From positions 43,882,501 to 43,946,500 of the forward strand of contig CM032117.1 of NCBI GenBank assembly GCA_018894105.1: a DNA stretch of 64,000 bases, in the 5' to 3' direction. The translations under genes were made by a program, and so were the position numbers. The notes beneath the pieces were generated by a model. That model had not been told where the DNA came from. It made no database searches and saw only the letters and a list, made by a program, of their open reading frames with translations. Positions 1-11,760 of the stretch are shown here, piece after piece. The stretch comes from Jacaranda mimosifolia. Lineage: Eukaryota; Streptophyta; Magnoliopsida; Lamiales; Bignoniaceae. Every line of letters begins with the position of its first letter. Position 1 is the first letter of the stretch.

Positions 1-528
1 ATAAAACAACTTTATAAGCAAAAACAGATAATTTTACTTATGCGAACTATATCAAGTTTTAAAAAACATTTTAGTTTCTAAAATATTTCATATTATAAAG
101 CATATGCTAAATTGGTGGTCAATAACAACTTAATATAAGTTCATTTTATAAATGACATACCAAAAGATTATATATTTACTTCATTAATAAATTATGACAT
201 TTTTAAAACTTCAATTGTCATGGAAAATGTATCTATAACTTCTATTATTATTATAAAAAACATTGGATAAAATATTTTAATACATTTTTTTCTTTTTTTT
301 TCTCATTTATTATTTATTCTTTTAATTTTAAAAATCTATTTATAGTTTATAAATTTAAAATTACTAATTTTCAATATTCTACTATTTTAAAATTTACTAT
401 TTTCAAATAAAATAATTCATTTATGTTATTTGATAAATATTTTTTGTTAAAATATTAAAAATAATAACATCTATATCAAAATTACTCTTGGTATGGTACA
501 TTGTGCCCACGCATGTCAGCATATAAAA
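1..528. other. AT-rich sequence with no recognisable gene
   Basis: Very AT-rich with long T and A runs. No coding potential or transposon end is visible apart from the Helitron-like start at 529. Confidence 0.5.
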
Positions 529-1096
529 TCTATAATATATAAAGTAAAATGATATTCAACTCTATTTTAAGTATATTATTTTATGTGGCAATAATGTGCA
601 TAAGTTAGTTTTGTTCATATTTGCCATGTAAATGTATTCCATATATAATATATGTAACTCCCTATGATATATTTCCATATTTCTCTTTTCTATATGCCAA
701 CATATTTCCATATATAATATACATGTAACCTTCTATATTAATTTTTGTAACTCCCTATATTAATATATAATTTTCGTATCTCCTGCTTATATTATTAATT
801 TTATTCTTTTTGTCTATATCAACATATATATATATATATATACACACAAATAATACTATCCTGTCAATATTTATTTTAATATTAATATAAAAGATTATAT
901 TAGTTCATATTTTTTGACCCCATATCTAGTTTTGATAAATATTCAATATATATACATATTAATATATAATTTTTATAACACCTTATTTTAATATATACGT
1001 TTTGTACTTCTTTTTAAAAATATTGTCTAATAGTTTCTTCTAATCTTTGTCATTTATATTCTCAAAATTTAATTTTTTTAATAATTATGGATAAAT

Positions 1097-1133
<37 letters not shown>

Positions 1134-2637
1134 ACCAGATTTATATATAAGCCTATTTGTCAATGCTATTTAATTGGCATATCTTGCTTAAGCTAAAAAT
1201 CTTTAAAGTAGTTTATATTAAAAATTATTTAGACATACAATTATTACTTCTAAATAAAAATCATTGTCTTTTTGAATTAAATTATTTTTTTTAAATAATG
1301 CAAATATTTTATAATAATTATATTGGTTTCTAATATTTTTTATTTTTATATTTATGAATCAAGATAATTTAGGGGAAAAAAAGGATTTCAGTCCTGATTT
1401 AAGTATTTCTTTTATGTGCTAATGATATGGATACGTTAATTTTATCCATTTTTTCATGTCAATATATTTTTATATTTGATATCTTATCAATATTTATTTT
1501 AATATTAATATAAAAACTTATATTATTTCATTTCTATAACTACGTGTTTAATTTTAATACATATTCAATGTATATTTATATATATTAATATATATATGTA
1601 ACTTTTTATAATGGGTTTTATAACTCTCTTTTACGAATTTATAATTTTTATAACTCCTTATTATTATATTGTCTAATATTTATGTTTTTTAATATCACTA
1701 TGGATGAACATATACATATGTGTATATATATACATTGTTGTGTGTATATATAGGTGTATTTATCAATATTACAATGTAATTAATATGTCTTACTTCATAT
1801 GTATTATGCATATATAAATTTTTTATATATATGAATATTATAGTAATATAGAATTTATTATAATTTAATTTTAAGTATATTATACTATGTTATTTCATGA
1901 GTTATCTCTTATTCCGTAATTTAATATTTTAATTAAGTTAAATCATAGCTAGGAAAAGTTCCTAAATCTAACCTAAAAATCTTTAAAAATATATGTACTA
2001 GAATATTCTAAACATATGATTTACTATTTAAAAATTATAAAAAAACACATGTCTTCTTTTTTCTCTAACTCTATACGATCATTTTCTTACTACATCAAAA
2101 ATTATTTTCTTTTCTTGAAGATATATGTATGTGTAATGCTCATATCTTTTTCTAATGTTTTAATTTTTATGGTAATGAACTAAGATAATTTATAAAAAAA
2201 AAAATTGAAATCTCAAATTTATGGCAAATTAAAATATTTTATCTTCTATTACCCAAATTCATTTTTCAATGTTGAATTCTTTAATTTCTTCAAATTAAGT
2301 CAATGTGAAAGCAATTTTCTTTATCTTATCTTCTACTATATTTATGAATAATTTATTGAATTTATAGAGTGATTTAACATTTAGCAATTAATTTCTGTGT
2401 AAAAATGATTAATGAATGGAATTTGATATGATAATACATAAACTATATTTATATAAAATATTATTATGTCTTATTCACATCATCAATTATATTATATCAA
2501 TAAAAAATTTAATTTTTTAAGTATTATATTTGTAAAAGTTATAAAAAAAAAGGTATTAATATCTAAACTATAGTTAAAATTAAATGAAATAAAAATTTAA
2601 ATTTACTGCCTGGTGCAACGCATGGGCTAATAACTAG
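529..2637 (+). mobile_element. Helitron-like non-autonomous element
   Basis: The right end has the features of a plant Helitron 3' terminus: an imperfect hairpin (CCTGG, loop, CATGGG near 2609-2626), a short AT spacer, then CTAG at 2634-2637 followed by a host T. A candidate 5' end, TCTATAATATATAAAG, starts at 529 after a host A. No RepHel gene is present. The interior is AT-rich and contains two diverged copies of one sequence (about 568-1140 and 1399-1790), suggesting nested or duplicated elements. The 3' end is the stronger call; the 5' end is an inference. Confidence 0.5.
823..1134. repeat. Microsatellites (TA)n and (CA)n
   Basis: TA repeats lie near 823-842. A CA run (about 1097-1122) is followed by TA repeats. 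Both are inside the Helitron-like element. Confidence 0.8.
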
Positions 2638-2676
2638 TATAAAAAAGAACATCAATTTCATGATATCCACTCCATT

Positions 2677-3431
2677 TAGACCTGGCAATTGGGTACCCGT
2701 GGGTAACCCAATCACGGGTAACACGGGTAAATTTACCCGTTTTTTATTGGGTACGAAGTAGGGGACCCGTTACCCATCCTCACGGGTAACGGGTAACCCG
2801 TGGGTACCCAATTTTTATTTTTTTTTATTTTTTTATATTTAGAGGTAAATTAATATCCAACTTGTGACTTATATGATGTTGCTCAAATTTTAACTAAATA
2901 AAACTCAAACAACGAAAACAAACTAAAAATTTCAAATATTAAATTGAACAAATACTTAAAGTACATTAATAATATTGTAGTTTAAAACTTACATCTTAAA
3001 TATTCAAAGTCTACCAAATTTAAAGTACATTACATTCAAAAGTTCAAATTTAAATCCATTACATGCCAAAAAAATTTTGAATTGAAAGTTTAAATATCAG
3101 TCGATCATTGTTGTCCTTGTAGAAAAAGATATTGCATCCATGTTTTTGGGAAGGAATTTTTGTTATTTAGAATTTTATTTTATGATATAATTTTTAATTT
3201 AATTTGTTATAAATATAAAATATTTATATGTAAATATATATTATATAAAATAATAAAAAAATATATTTATAAATACGGGTAACCCACGGGCCGGGCCAAA
3301 AAGCGGCGGGTAAATTGGGTACGGATAAAATTACCCGTAATTTTTTGAGTTGGAAAAACAAGACCCATTACCCGTAATTTTTTGGGTACCCGCGGATACC
3401 CACGGGTACGGGTAGAATTTTGCCAGGTCTA
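2677..3431. mobile_element. Non-autonomous hAT element with perfect 8-bp TSD
   Basis: The ends are inverted repeats: TAGACCTGGCA at 2677 and TGCCAGGTCTA ending at 3431. The 8-bp direct duplication ACTCCATT flanks it at 2669-2676 and 3432-3439, the size made by hAT transposases. The subterminal regions carry clusters of GGGTA/TACCC words in both orientations, a likely transposase-binding arrangement (inference). The middle is AT-rich and codes for nothing. Confidence 0.88.
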
Positions 3432-3439
3432 ACTCCATT

Positions 3440-3962
3440 GGATAGCAATTGGGTAAGTTTGGCTTAACTCATACCTCACTCCGTAATACTTCACTCTTCT
3501 CTGCCCAAAAAACTGCACCCCATCCCATCACACCTCACCCCATTGGGTTGGCGGGTTAACCAGCCAACACTAAAATAGAAAAAAATATATTAATATATAT
3601 TATTTTATTATAATGATTAAATTAAATTTGGTAATCTAAACATATCATAACCCTTATTAAATACATTTAGTCTAATTTCAAGTCAAAATATTAATTTTAT
3701 ATCAACAAATTCATTTGTTAATTTTTAAAAATATAAAAAAATTCTATATAGATGATATATTTATTATTCTATTATTATATATATTTTATACGGGGTGGGC
3801 TTTTGGGACAGGGTGATAAAACCCGTACCCCACCCCAAATTTATTAGGTTATAAAAAAATGCCCCATGCTACCCCGTACTCCATTACACCACTCCAAATT
3901 TGTCCTCTTCGAAATGGGTTGAATTCAAATTTAAATTTTGGTCTATCCCATTATCATTCCTA
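3440..3962. other. Possible second hAT-like element, C-rich strand words
   Basis: This lies directly beside the 2677-3431 element. Its edges carry CCCCAT/CACCCC-rich words near 3510-3560 and 3790-3900 around an AT core. ACTCCATT occurs on both sides (3432-3439 and near 3963), so it may be another insertion using the same target word. The terminal inverted repeat is weak and the call is tentative. Confidence 0.25.
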
Positions 3963-4383
3963 CTACTCCATTAATGATTATGATAATATTATAAGATTTA
4001 ATTAAAAAAAAAATGCAATTCTAATTTCTAGAGTTCACACTTTCTCTCAGCTTCAATAGAGATTCCAACATCCCTATTAAAAAATGATTAAGATTCAAAT
4101 TCTGAACCTCTAAAAAATGCCACACTCGACAAACTTAAAAAAAGAGTTGAATGAAGTTTAATAATCAATCCTTATTACCAGAAATATATAGTAGAAATCT
4201 AACAGCACCAATAAATCGTACACATAATCATTAAAATTCAGATTTTATTAAGTTTGTACACAAGACAATCCACAGCTGTGGATGGAAAGTGATGTTTACA
4301 CCATCTCAAAAGTCAGGAAAATCAGTCAAGAAAATCGAAACCCCATCATAGACGGCCGACGGGCGAGGCAGAAGGTACGTAGA

Positions 4384-4617
4384 TTACTGAGACATGGCAT
4401 CAGGCTCTTCGAAGTTTGGATCTTTGGCATCAACAGCCTCCTTCTCAGCCCACCCCAGCTCCGCCCGCGAGTAGCCGTCGCCGGCCCACGTGAACTTTCC
4501 GCCATGACCGCCTTTCTTGGGCGACCCTATCATGCCCGAACCTGATTTGCGGTCCTTCCTCACCTCTGGTCCGTTGGGCTTGCCGCTCATTTTGGTACCT
4601 TTGCCGGCGTTCTTCAT
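4384..4617 (-). CDS. Small basic protein with KGGHGGKFTW motif
   Basis: A 77-residue intact reading frame without introns. It is rich in Lys and Gly in the first half (DRKSGSGM, then PKKGGHGGKFTWAGDGYS at about residues 34-51) and acidic towards the end (EKEAVDAKDPNFEEPD). The short GGHGGKFTW block resembles a segment of plant MA3/PDCD4-like and HABP4-type RNA-associated proteins, so an RNA- or ribosome-linked role is possible but not shown. The frame upstream of the chosen Met is open to a stop near 4735 without another ATG, so 4617 is the first usable start; Met10 is an alternative. A TATA box lies about 70 bp upstream. GC content is clearly above the surroundings, as expected of a real exon. 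Confidence 0.72.
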   Translation of the reverse strand: MKNAGKGTKMSGKPNGPEVRKDRKSGSGMIGSPKKGGHGGKFTWAGDGYSRAELGWAEKEAVDAKDPNFEEPDAMSQ

Positions 4618-4683
4618 CTTCTTCTCAATATCTCTCCTTCTGTTCCTCCGGTTTATGCGCTGAATAGATGGAATGTGGGGGTA

Positions 4684-4690
4684 CTTTATA
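4684..4690 (-). promoter_or_regulatory. TATA box of the small KGGHGGKFTW gene
   Basis: TATAAAG on the minus strand, 67-73 bp before the ATG at 4617. This predicts a short leader of roughly 40 bases. Confidence 0.55.
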
Positions 4691-4803
4691 GCAGGAGAGG
4701 TTAGGTGAAATGATGTGATATTGTGGGCTACTCATGTGATTGATGAGAGCATGGACAAACGGATAAGAACGAGCTCATCATGATTTTCATTTATTTATTT
4801 TTA

Positions 4804-5157
4804 TGGATAATTGCAGTTAATCTCCCATTCTATGATTTTCTTTGCACATTGTTCATAATTATTATTGATATGTAATTTTATCACTTGAACTAATTAAAAT
4901 GTGCAATTTTACCACTTGAACTAATAAAAATGTTCGTCAACACTACATTTGCACATTTATGGTGGAATGTAACAAGAATATTTCGGTGTTTTCAGTCCAC
5001 GTGTCCAATGTTGATTGATTGGATTCCACCGGAAATGGACAAAGGTGGTGTTAGCGAACATTTCAATAGTTCATGTGGTAAAATTACACATTAACAATAA
5101 TTGAGGAGCAATATGGCAATGAGGCCATAGGTTGGGAGGGTAATGTACAATTAACCC
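4804..5157. mobile_element. MULE-type MITE with perfect 9-bp TSD
   Basis: A 354-bp non-coding element with long imperfect inverted repeats (about 100 bp each; compare GTTAATCTCCC on the left with the complement of the right end, CATTACCCTCCC). It is flanked by TTATTTTTA at 4795-4803 and 5158-5166, a 9-bp duplication typical of Mutator-like elements. It sits about 115 bp upstream of the TATA box of the 4384-4617 gene. Confidence 0.85.
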
Positions 5158-5166
5158 TTATTTTTA

Positions 5167-6584
5167 TTTCTAAATCAAAAAACAACTAGAGATTGCTGTT
5201 TTCGTTTGTGTGGTTTGATTTTTACATTGATTAAAAATATTAAAAATGGCCACAAGTTATTTCTATGCATCATTGCTTTCCCCCCGCCCCCCCCCCCCCC
5301 CCCTTTTTTTTCTTTGTCGTTGTTAATAGGACTGAGTTGGCTGAAAACTCCTTGTTATTCATATAATATGGTTAGTTTGTGAATTAAAAATTACTTTTAT
5401 GATTCAAAGATTAGTGGTAGTTGAAATTTAGGCTTAGTATTCTTTGAGTGCATTCTCCTATGGAGTTGTTAATAAGTTATTCAAAACGTATGACTTACTA
5501 TACATTAATTAATCGAGTGATCATGATGATTTATTTTATTTAAATCAATAATAAAATAGAGTTGATAAATTTTAAACGCGAGGTAATTAAATTGAATTCA
5601 TTGGAGAGAATTAAATTGGGCCATTGGATAGAGTCATAGAGAACTCTAAAAGGAAGTCCACCAGTCGGAAAAAATGGCGAAAATGGAGAATCAAAATAGT
5701 ATTGTTCCGTTATTGATGGAGGAGTTGACCAAGTGATGAAGCATAGCACAGGAGACGCTTTTCTATCCAACTTAATTAACTTATCATAACCATTGAATTC
5801 TTCAACCGTAATAATAGAATTTGTTATCTAAGGTTTTAGGAGAATGTTGGCAGTATGTATATATGCTTGCACAGACGATTCCTGAAAATATTACTGGGAA
5901 TTATGAATGGAATCAATTAAGTTGTCACCTCTAAAGTAAATTCCTCTCTATTTTTCATCCTTACCTTATCAAATTACTATTTATTTGTTTCCCAACAAAA
6001 CTCCAATCATTGTAAGTTGGGACAATATTATAAGTTGGTTCTAGATAGAGTACTTCAATTCAGGCGGCATTGATCCACGACCAAGCAAACAATTCTCGAT
6101 TCAAGGAGATGCAGGAAAACTAGAAACCAACTGATGCCTCTCCACGCTCAAAATTCTCAAGCCATAAATAATATGGAGGAATTAAATAGGCATTTGCAAG
6201 TCCATTTTTAAGCTAATGTTTAGTATAATTTAAAGATTTGTTCCATTTCCGTACAAATCTTCATTCCTAAAAGTACGGATTGGACCTCTAAAAGTACAAG
6301 TTTAGGCATTGCTTCCTCCTCTATGGTTAACCTATAGGTTTAATCCAACCCCAACAAAATTAGCATTTAAACCTAAGTAGACTAAAGCCCACTAAGAAAT
6401 TAAATATTACAAATACCAACTTTTCAAAGTCAAATAGGATGAAAAATCAATGATAAGAAATATAGAGCTCGTTATCTACACAAATGTGTTTGTAGCAAAG
6501 AACTCTTTGAATTCTGTTGAATTCCAAAAAAGACCTTAACTCAATTTTTGAGCAGCATCATACATACATATATATATATATATA
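5167..6584. other. Intergenic sequence without recognised gene
   Basis: Contains a C run merging into a T run (about 5281-5310), followed by AT-rich unique-looking sequence. No protein family was recognised in any frame. Confidence 0.45.
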
Positions 6585-6592
6585 TTCAAAAT

Positions 6593-7432
6593 CAGAGACG
6601 GGTCTTGGGGAGGGGGGCAAGGAGGGGCAGTGCCCTCCCCCCCCCCCCCCACCCCACCATTTTGATAAATTTTATTTGATTCATATGTACATTTGTTTCC
6701 CCACATGCCACGGCTCCTTATATATATATATATATATTAAATTTTGTAATAAATTTCAGTTTATATATATTTAATTACTTAGTTATAATTTTTATTAATT
6801 CTTTACCTATTTTAATTTTGAAATGTTTAAAGTAAATTTTTAGGCCCATATTTTCAATTAAATAATTCACAATTAGGTTAAGTCCATAAGACACTTTCAT
6901 TTTATTTGTTTAAGAATGTATTTATAGGGATCTAACAAAAAAACTCTTTACAACTTTATAGGAACTCACAGAAGAATTAAAATCTCTCCCTTTTGACTCA
7001 ATGTGATTGAAGCAAAGAGACAAAATAATCATGGCAAGTTTAATACCATCAATTCGTTCTTCAAGAGAAAAACTAATGATAATACAAGAGTTGGTGAATC
7101 ATATTCTACTCTGTCATCAATAATTCAATTCAGTAATGAAGAACAACGTCAATCTAAAATTCCAAGAGTGGAAAAAGATTATGTTTCTTTATTAGAAAAA
7201 GATATGAGAAAGCGCTTATCAATTTGGCAATATAATACTGAACAAAGGGACAAAATTCAAAGATTTTATATACCAAGTGGATCATATTAGTCTGTTCTCA
7301 CTGATATGAAAGAACGTCGCTTTCAATTTCAACGATATGTATTTCGAATTCATAGATTATAAAATTTATATTTAAACTTTTATGTTTTATAATTTTCGCT
7401 CCCCCAGAGTCTTAGTTCTGAATTCGTCCATG
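6593..7432 (+). mobile_element. Deleted hAT element (ZMYM1/TTF-type family)
   Basis: The left end CAGAGACGG at 6593 pairs with a right end whose complement begins CATGGACG. The 8-bp flanks are TTCAAAAT (6585-6592) and ATCAAAAT (7433-7440), one mismatch apart. G/C-rich runs follow both ends, as in plant hATs that encode TTF-type zinc-finger transposases. Only the N-terminal piece of that transposase is left inside (7003-7290), so this is an internally deleted copy. A C13-14 run and TA microsatellites have grown inside. Confidence 0.75.
7003..7290 (+). pseudogene. N-terminal fragment of hAT TTF-type transposase
   Basis: This 95-codon frame matches the start of plant zinc finger MYM-type 1-like (hAT) transposases. 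It has a basic start, the block NSFFKRK near residues 17-23, then EEQRQSKIPRVE (about 46-57) and a segment ending KIQRFYIPSGSY that corresponds to the conserved WEYPVNQQDEIRRAYI-type region just before the TTF zinc finger. It stops where the zinc finger should begin; the DUF4371 and hAT dimerisation parts are absent. The protein cannot be an active transposase. Confidence 0.7.
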
Positions 7433-7440
7433 ATCAAAAT

Positions 7441-9572
7441 TCTAAGTTGCTGAGAAAATAATTAATTAATATATAGAAATAATCCAATAGTACATTACCT
7501 TAATTAAAAATAAAGCGATTATATATATAAATAAAAATAATTAAATATTAAAAATTAATTGCTTGGTTTGGCATAACTTAATTATCAACTATTTTATTGA
7601 GATAAATCTCATATTTTTTGGATAAAAATGTAAAAATAAATTAAAAATTAAAAACATCTAACTCTTTAGGTGAAAATTATAACTTAATATTCTTAAAACT
7701 AACACTAACTATTGGATAGTTTCGATGTATTCATTTCGTGTATTCACTTTTCATCATGTCAAGGCATGAAAAATTATTTTATATTGTTAAATTATCAGAG
7801 TAAGCCTAAGTTATTAATTAAAATATAGAATATATATCAATTATGCGAAAAGTAAATTTTTTGTAGCAAAGCATTTCAAGTTTCTAACTACATACACAAA
7901 ATCATTTTACATATAAAATTATATAATTTTATTTATTTCTTAGTAGAGAAATAAAGTTATTTTTATAAAAAAAGATTATAAATAAAAATAAAAATATTCG
8001 AAATAAACATGTCCGCGGCACATGATGATATATAAATATAAAAGGTTCCCTTTTTTTTATGCACATAGTTACAAATACACAAATCACATAACGCCAATAA
8101 AATTTAATGAATTTCTTATGGAACATACATTATATATTTTCATCGATTCGATAGGAACAAAGTAATTTCAATTACTCAAAAAATATTATAATATTTTGAA
8201 TATTTCATAAGTCATATTATTCGAGTTACATTATTCAACTATGAAGTATATACAAATATTTTTTTATTCTTAATTTAGAGAAATTGAAAAAGTTACAAGC
8301 AAAATAATAATAAAATAAATTTTCAATAACCAAACATAATGCTCAACATGGACAATTAAAAATGTATAAAAATAACATTAAAAAATGAATATATAACGTG
8401 TTATTAATTAAATAACCCAAAGTACTATATGCTATTATTTTAAATAATATAAAAATTACTAACCTAAGTTGACCATAAGAAAACTTAAATTTCAAATAAA
8501 TATTGAGAAAATAAGTAGTAACACTACTGAAGTTTTTAAATGAATTAAAAGAATACCTATTTAAATCATGATGAGAATAAAATCAAAAAGATAAAGATGT
8601 TTCATGAAAAAGTTCTTAAGAATTTATATGCAAAATAATTTATCTAATATATTATGATAAATAGGATATAATATTTCCCAATTAAATAACAAAAAAGAAT
8701 AAAAATAAAGAACAATGGCAGCTCTAGTAATTAATGTGAAAATAAAAGGTGGAAAAATGATAGTATAATGACAAAATAAATATATGCATAAAATAAGTGC
8801 AACAAGGATTGTTAATTAATATTGTAATAAGTTAAATTTATCGGATCAAATATTGTTATTAGAATACTTAATTTGGTGCTTATTACTTATCAGACACATT
8901 TAAATTTTAAATGTATATGATTAGATAAAAATACCTAGTGTCTAATTGGCAGGTTGCTGAACGAACGAATCTAATGGCATTACCCTCACACTTGTATCTA
9001 TGAGGTTCGAGATTTGAGCTCTAATGAATTCTTGACGTACATATGCATATAAATTTTAAAAATATATATATATATAAGTGTAAAGTTCTGGATTTAAATT
9101 CTAATGAATTTTTTGTATGTGTATGTACGTAAATGGAAAAAAATAACTGATGAGATAAAAATATATGAATAGAAATATTTTGAATCTGTCAAATGAGATT
9201 AAAATTTATAATGCAACTTTAGATATACACAATATGATGATTTAGTTATAACAATAAGTTGGCTATGTTTAAAAAATAAATAAATTAACAATAAATGAAA
9301 ACTTTTAGTTTAATTAATTAAAAAATCAAAATTTAAAAATTTAGTATTTAGCCAAAATTGTATAATTACAATTAAACCCCATTGTATTATATATAATAAT
9401 GTAGATTACGTTTACAATTACTCATGAAATTTGAATAAGTAAATGTAGATTATAGGATTATATGGTTGGCTTGATTTTACTTCTCCTGATTACATCGGTT
9501 TTAACGTTTGATTTATTAGCTAGTTTGTAATTTGACCTTTTTACCAATCATGTAAAAATGCCAGCTTATATC
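7441..9572. other. AT-rich intergenic region
   Basis: No gene, RNA or clear transposon end is seen. It has short TA runs (for example around 9060-9075). The frames are short and look random. Confidence 0.45.
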
Positions 9573-10530
9573 CACTACAAGAAAATTGGCATTTAGTGGC
9601 ACTAATTTGGTGACATTTTATAATATAATGACACAATAAAGTATTATGGTAATAGGTGTAAAGGCATTTGATTATTAATGACAGACATAAATATATTCAA
9701 AGACATTTAATTAATGTCACTAATTTTTTTAAAAAAAAATGCCACTAATATGTAGTTATAGTGTTATTTAAAGAAAAATATCATAAGGTATTCCGTGACA
9801 TTAACTTAGTAGCATCTATAGTGTAATGACGCACAAAAGTAATATGGGTGATAGTAAAAAGAAATGTCACTATAATAAAATATTTAATGGCATTTGATTA
9901 TGAGATGACATATAAAATAGTGACATTTGATTAAAAATGCAGCATTTAACTAGTGTCGCTAATTTTTTTTTTTTAAAATGCCACTCATATTTATTTATGG
10001 TGTCACTTAGAAAACTGCCACAAAATATTTAGTGACACTAACTTTGTGACATTCAATAGTTTAATGACAAACAAGAGTAATAAGGTGATAATTGTTGAAA
10101 AATGTCATTGTAATACAATATATTAGTGGTGTTTGATTAATAAGTGATAAAAAAATAGTGACATTTGATTAAAAATACCAACATAAATATATTTGCAAGA
10201 TATTTAAGTAATGCCATTAATTTTTCTTAAAAAATGTCACTTATATTTATTTATGGTGCCATTTGTAAAAAGTATCGTAAATTATTTAGTGGGACTGATT
10301 TGATGTCGTTTTACAGCATAGTGGCACATTATAATATAGTGATAGTAATAAAAATGCCACTAAAATATAATATTTAGTAGTAATTGATTAATAAATATTA
10401 TAAAAACATACTTTTATTAAAATTATATACTAAAAGCATTTAACTAGCATTGCTACTTTTTTCTTAAAAAAATAAAATAAAATCAATCATACTTTAGTTA
10501 TGGTGTGACATGAAATAAATATTACAAAAA
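9573..10530 (+). mobile_element. 5' end of a CACTA (En/Spm) element with subterminal repeats
   Basis: CACTACAAGAAAA at 9573-9585 is the characteristic terminal inverted repeat of plant CACTA elements. It is followed by four imperfect tandem units of about 200-255 bp, starting near 9590, 9787, 10030 and 10286, each built from GTGACATT, AATGCCACT and AATGACAC words in both orientations. Such repeats are where TNPA-like proteins bind in En/Spm elements (family knowledge). I could not find the opposite end (TTCTTGTAGTG) downstream, nor a TNPD transposase, so the element is truncated or its other end is diverged. Confidence 0.7.
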
Positions 10531-10857
10531 TAGATAAAATGATATATAGTTATTAATATCAGTAAAATTTATAAATTTATATCTTATCATAATGTCTTGA
10601 TTAAATTAACTACTTAATATAATTTTAATGTATCAACTAAATTAACCATATTTTTAAGAAGTATAAAAAATTTAAGTTTTTGCCCATTTTTTCTCTTCAC
10701 CTATACATTATTTTTTTGAATATTTTCTCTCTAAATTTAATGTCTCACACGTTTTCAAATAGATTATTTAATAAAATAATTTTAAGCATATATTTCAAGA
10801 TCTATCAAACACCAGAGAATTAAGAGAAAATTAAGGATAACTTTATGAAGCAGAAAT

Positions 10858-11760
10858 CTAATGTGTGGTACAACTTCTACCGTGACTAGACACCCCAATG
10901 TAAACACCAGAAAGATGAAATTGAGAGGTTGGTCTAGAGAGGACATCTAAAAGAATATGTGGCGCAAAGCTAAGTAGTCCTAAGAAGAGTCCAAGAGCTG
11001 GATAAAGTGGAGACCGTCGACAATGGCCTAATAAACGTTCGAGGCCTGAAGATTGGCAACACCAATATGACTTGAAAAACTTCCATGTAGTTGGTGGCAT
11101 TTCGTTGGTCTCAAAAATACTAGCTAGTGGAGACTCCATTAATACACGAAAAGTGCATAGCTCAAGTAGCGTGACTGATGCAAGCTCACACCATTGACCA
11201 TATCTTGGGAACTTTTAAAGCGCGTCCCCCAATGCCCAACATCACTTGGTGGAACCCAAGCTTGAGAATTCATAGCCAAAAAAAACCTCCTGCTGCTTCA
11301 AAATGATTGTGTGAATGTGCGGAAAGATGAACCTGAATTAAGGAGGTAGTGACCCTCAAGGTGTTGGCAAACATAAATCATCGGAGAAGGAAGCCAACTC
11401 TAACCAAAGATAGGTTGATCGTTTGCATCGCCTAGACGAGAACCCTTTAAATATACTCCCCTGAAAGGCCCTAAGGGCATAGATACCTAAAATTGCTACA
11501 TTACAAGGCTTAACTAACAACTTCCAAAGATTACATAGAGTTCGAAAAGATAGAGGTCCCAAAGTATTGCAGCTATCATCATTATAGATTGCTAGAACTT
11601 GAGAGATGAAATTGAGATACTGATCCAACAAGGATATGTTAAAGAGTATGTAGATGAGAAGAAGGCACTCACAAAGGCAATATAGAGCAAGAAGTGAAAG
11701 AAACAATCAGTATCTGTTTGGCAAATAGTCGCACCCAAGGGCAAGGTTGTATACCGCCAA
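10858..11760 (+). pseudogene. Decayed Ty3/gypsy gag remnants
   Basis: Two segments resemble the conserved gag block after the CCHC knuckle of plant Ty3/gypsy elements, where proteins read like L-x-DEIE-x-LI-x-x-G-x-L-x-x-YV. The first, at about 10913-10960, reads DEIERLV, a stop, then RGHLKEYV. The second, at about 11594-11653, reads LRDEIEILIQQGYVKEYVD and is preceded by a CSYHH-like string. Stops and frame changes interrupt the rest, and no reverse transcriptase or integrase motif was found. Two copies about 680 bp apart suggest either two fragments or an internal duplication. Confidence 0.45.

Noticed and set aside
4282..4545. Plus-strand frame of 87 codons
   Set aside because: Overlaps the 4384-4617 minus-strand gene, whose composition and motifs are protein-like; this is its antisense shadow.
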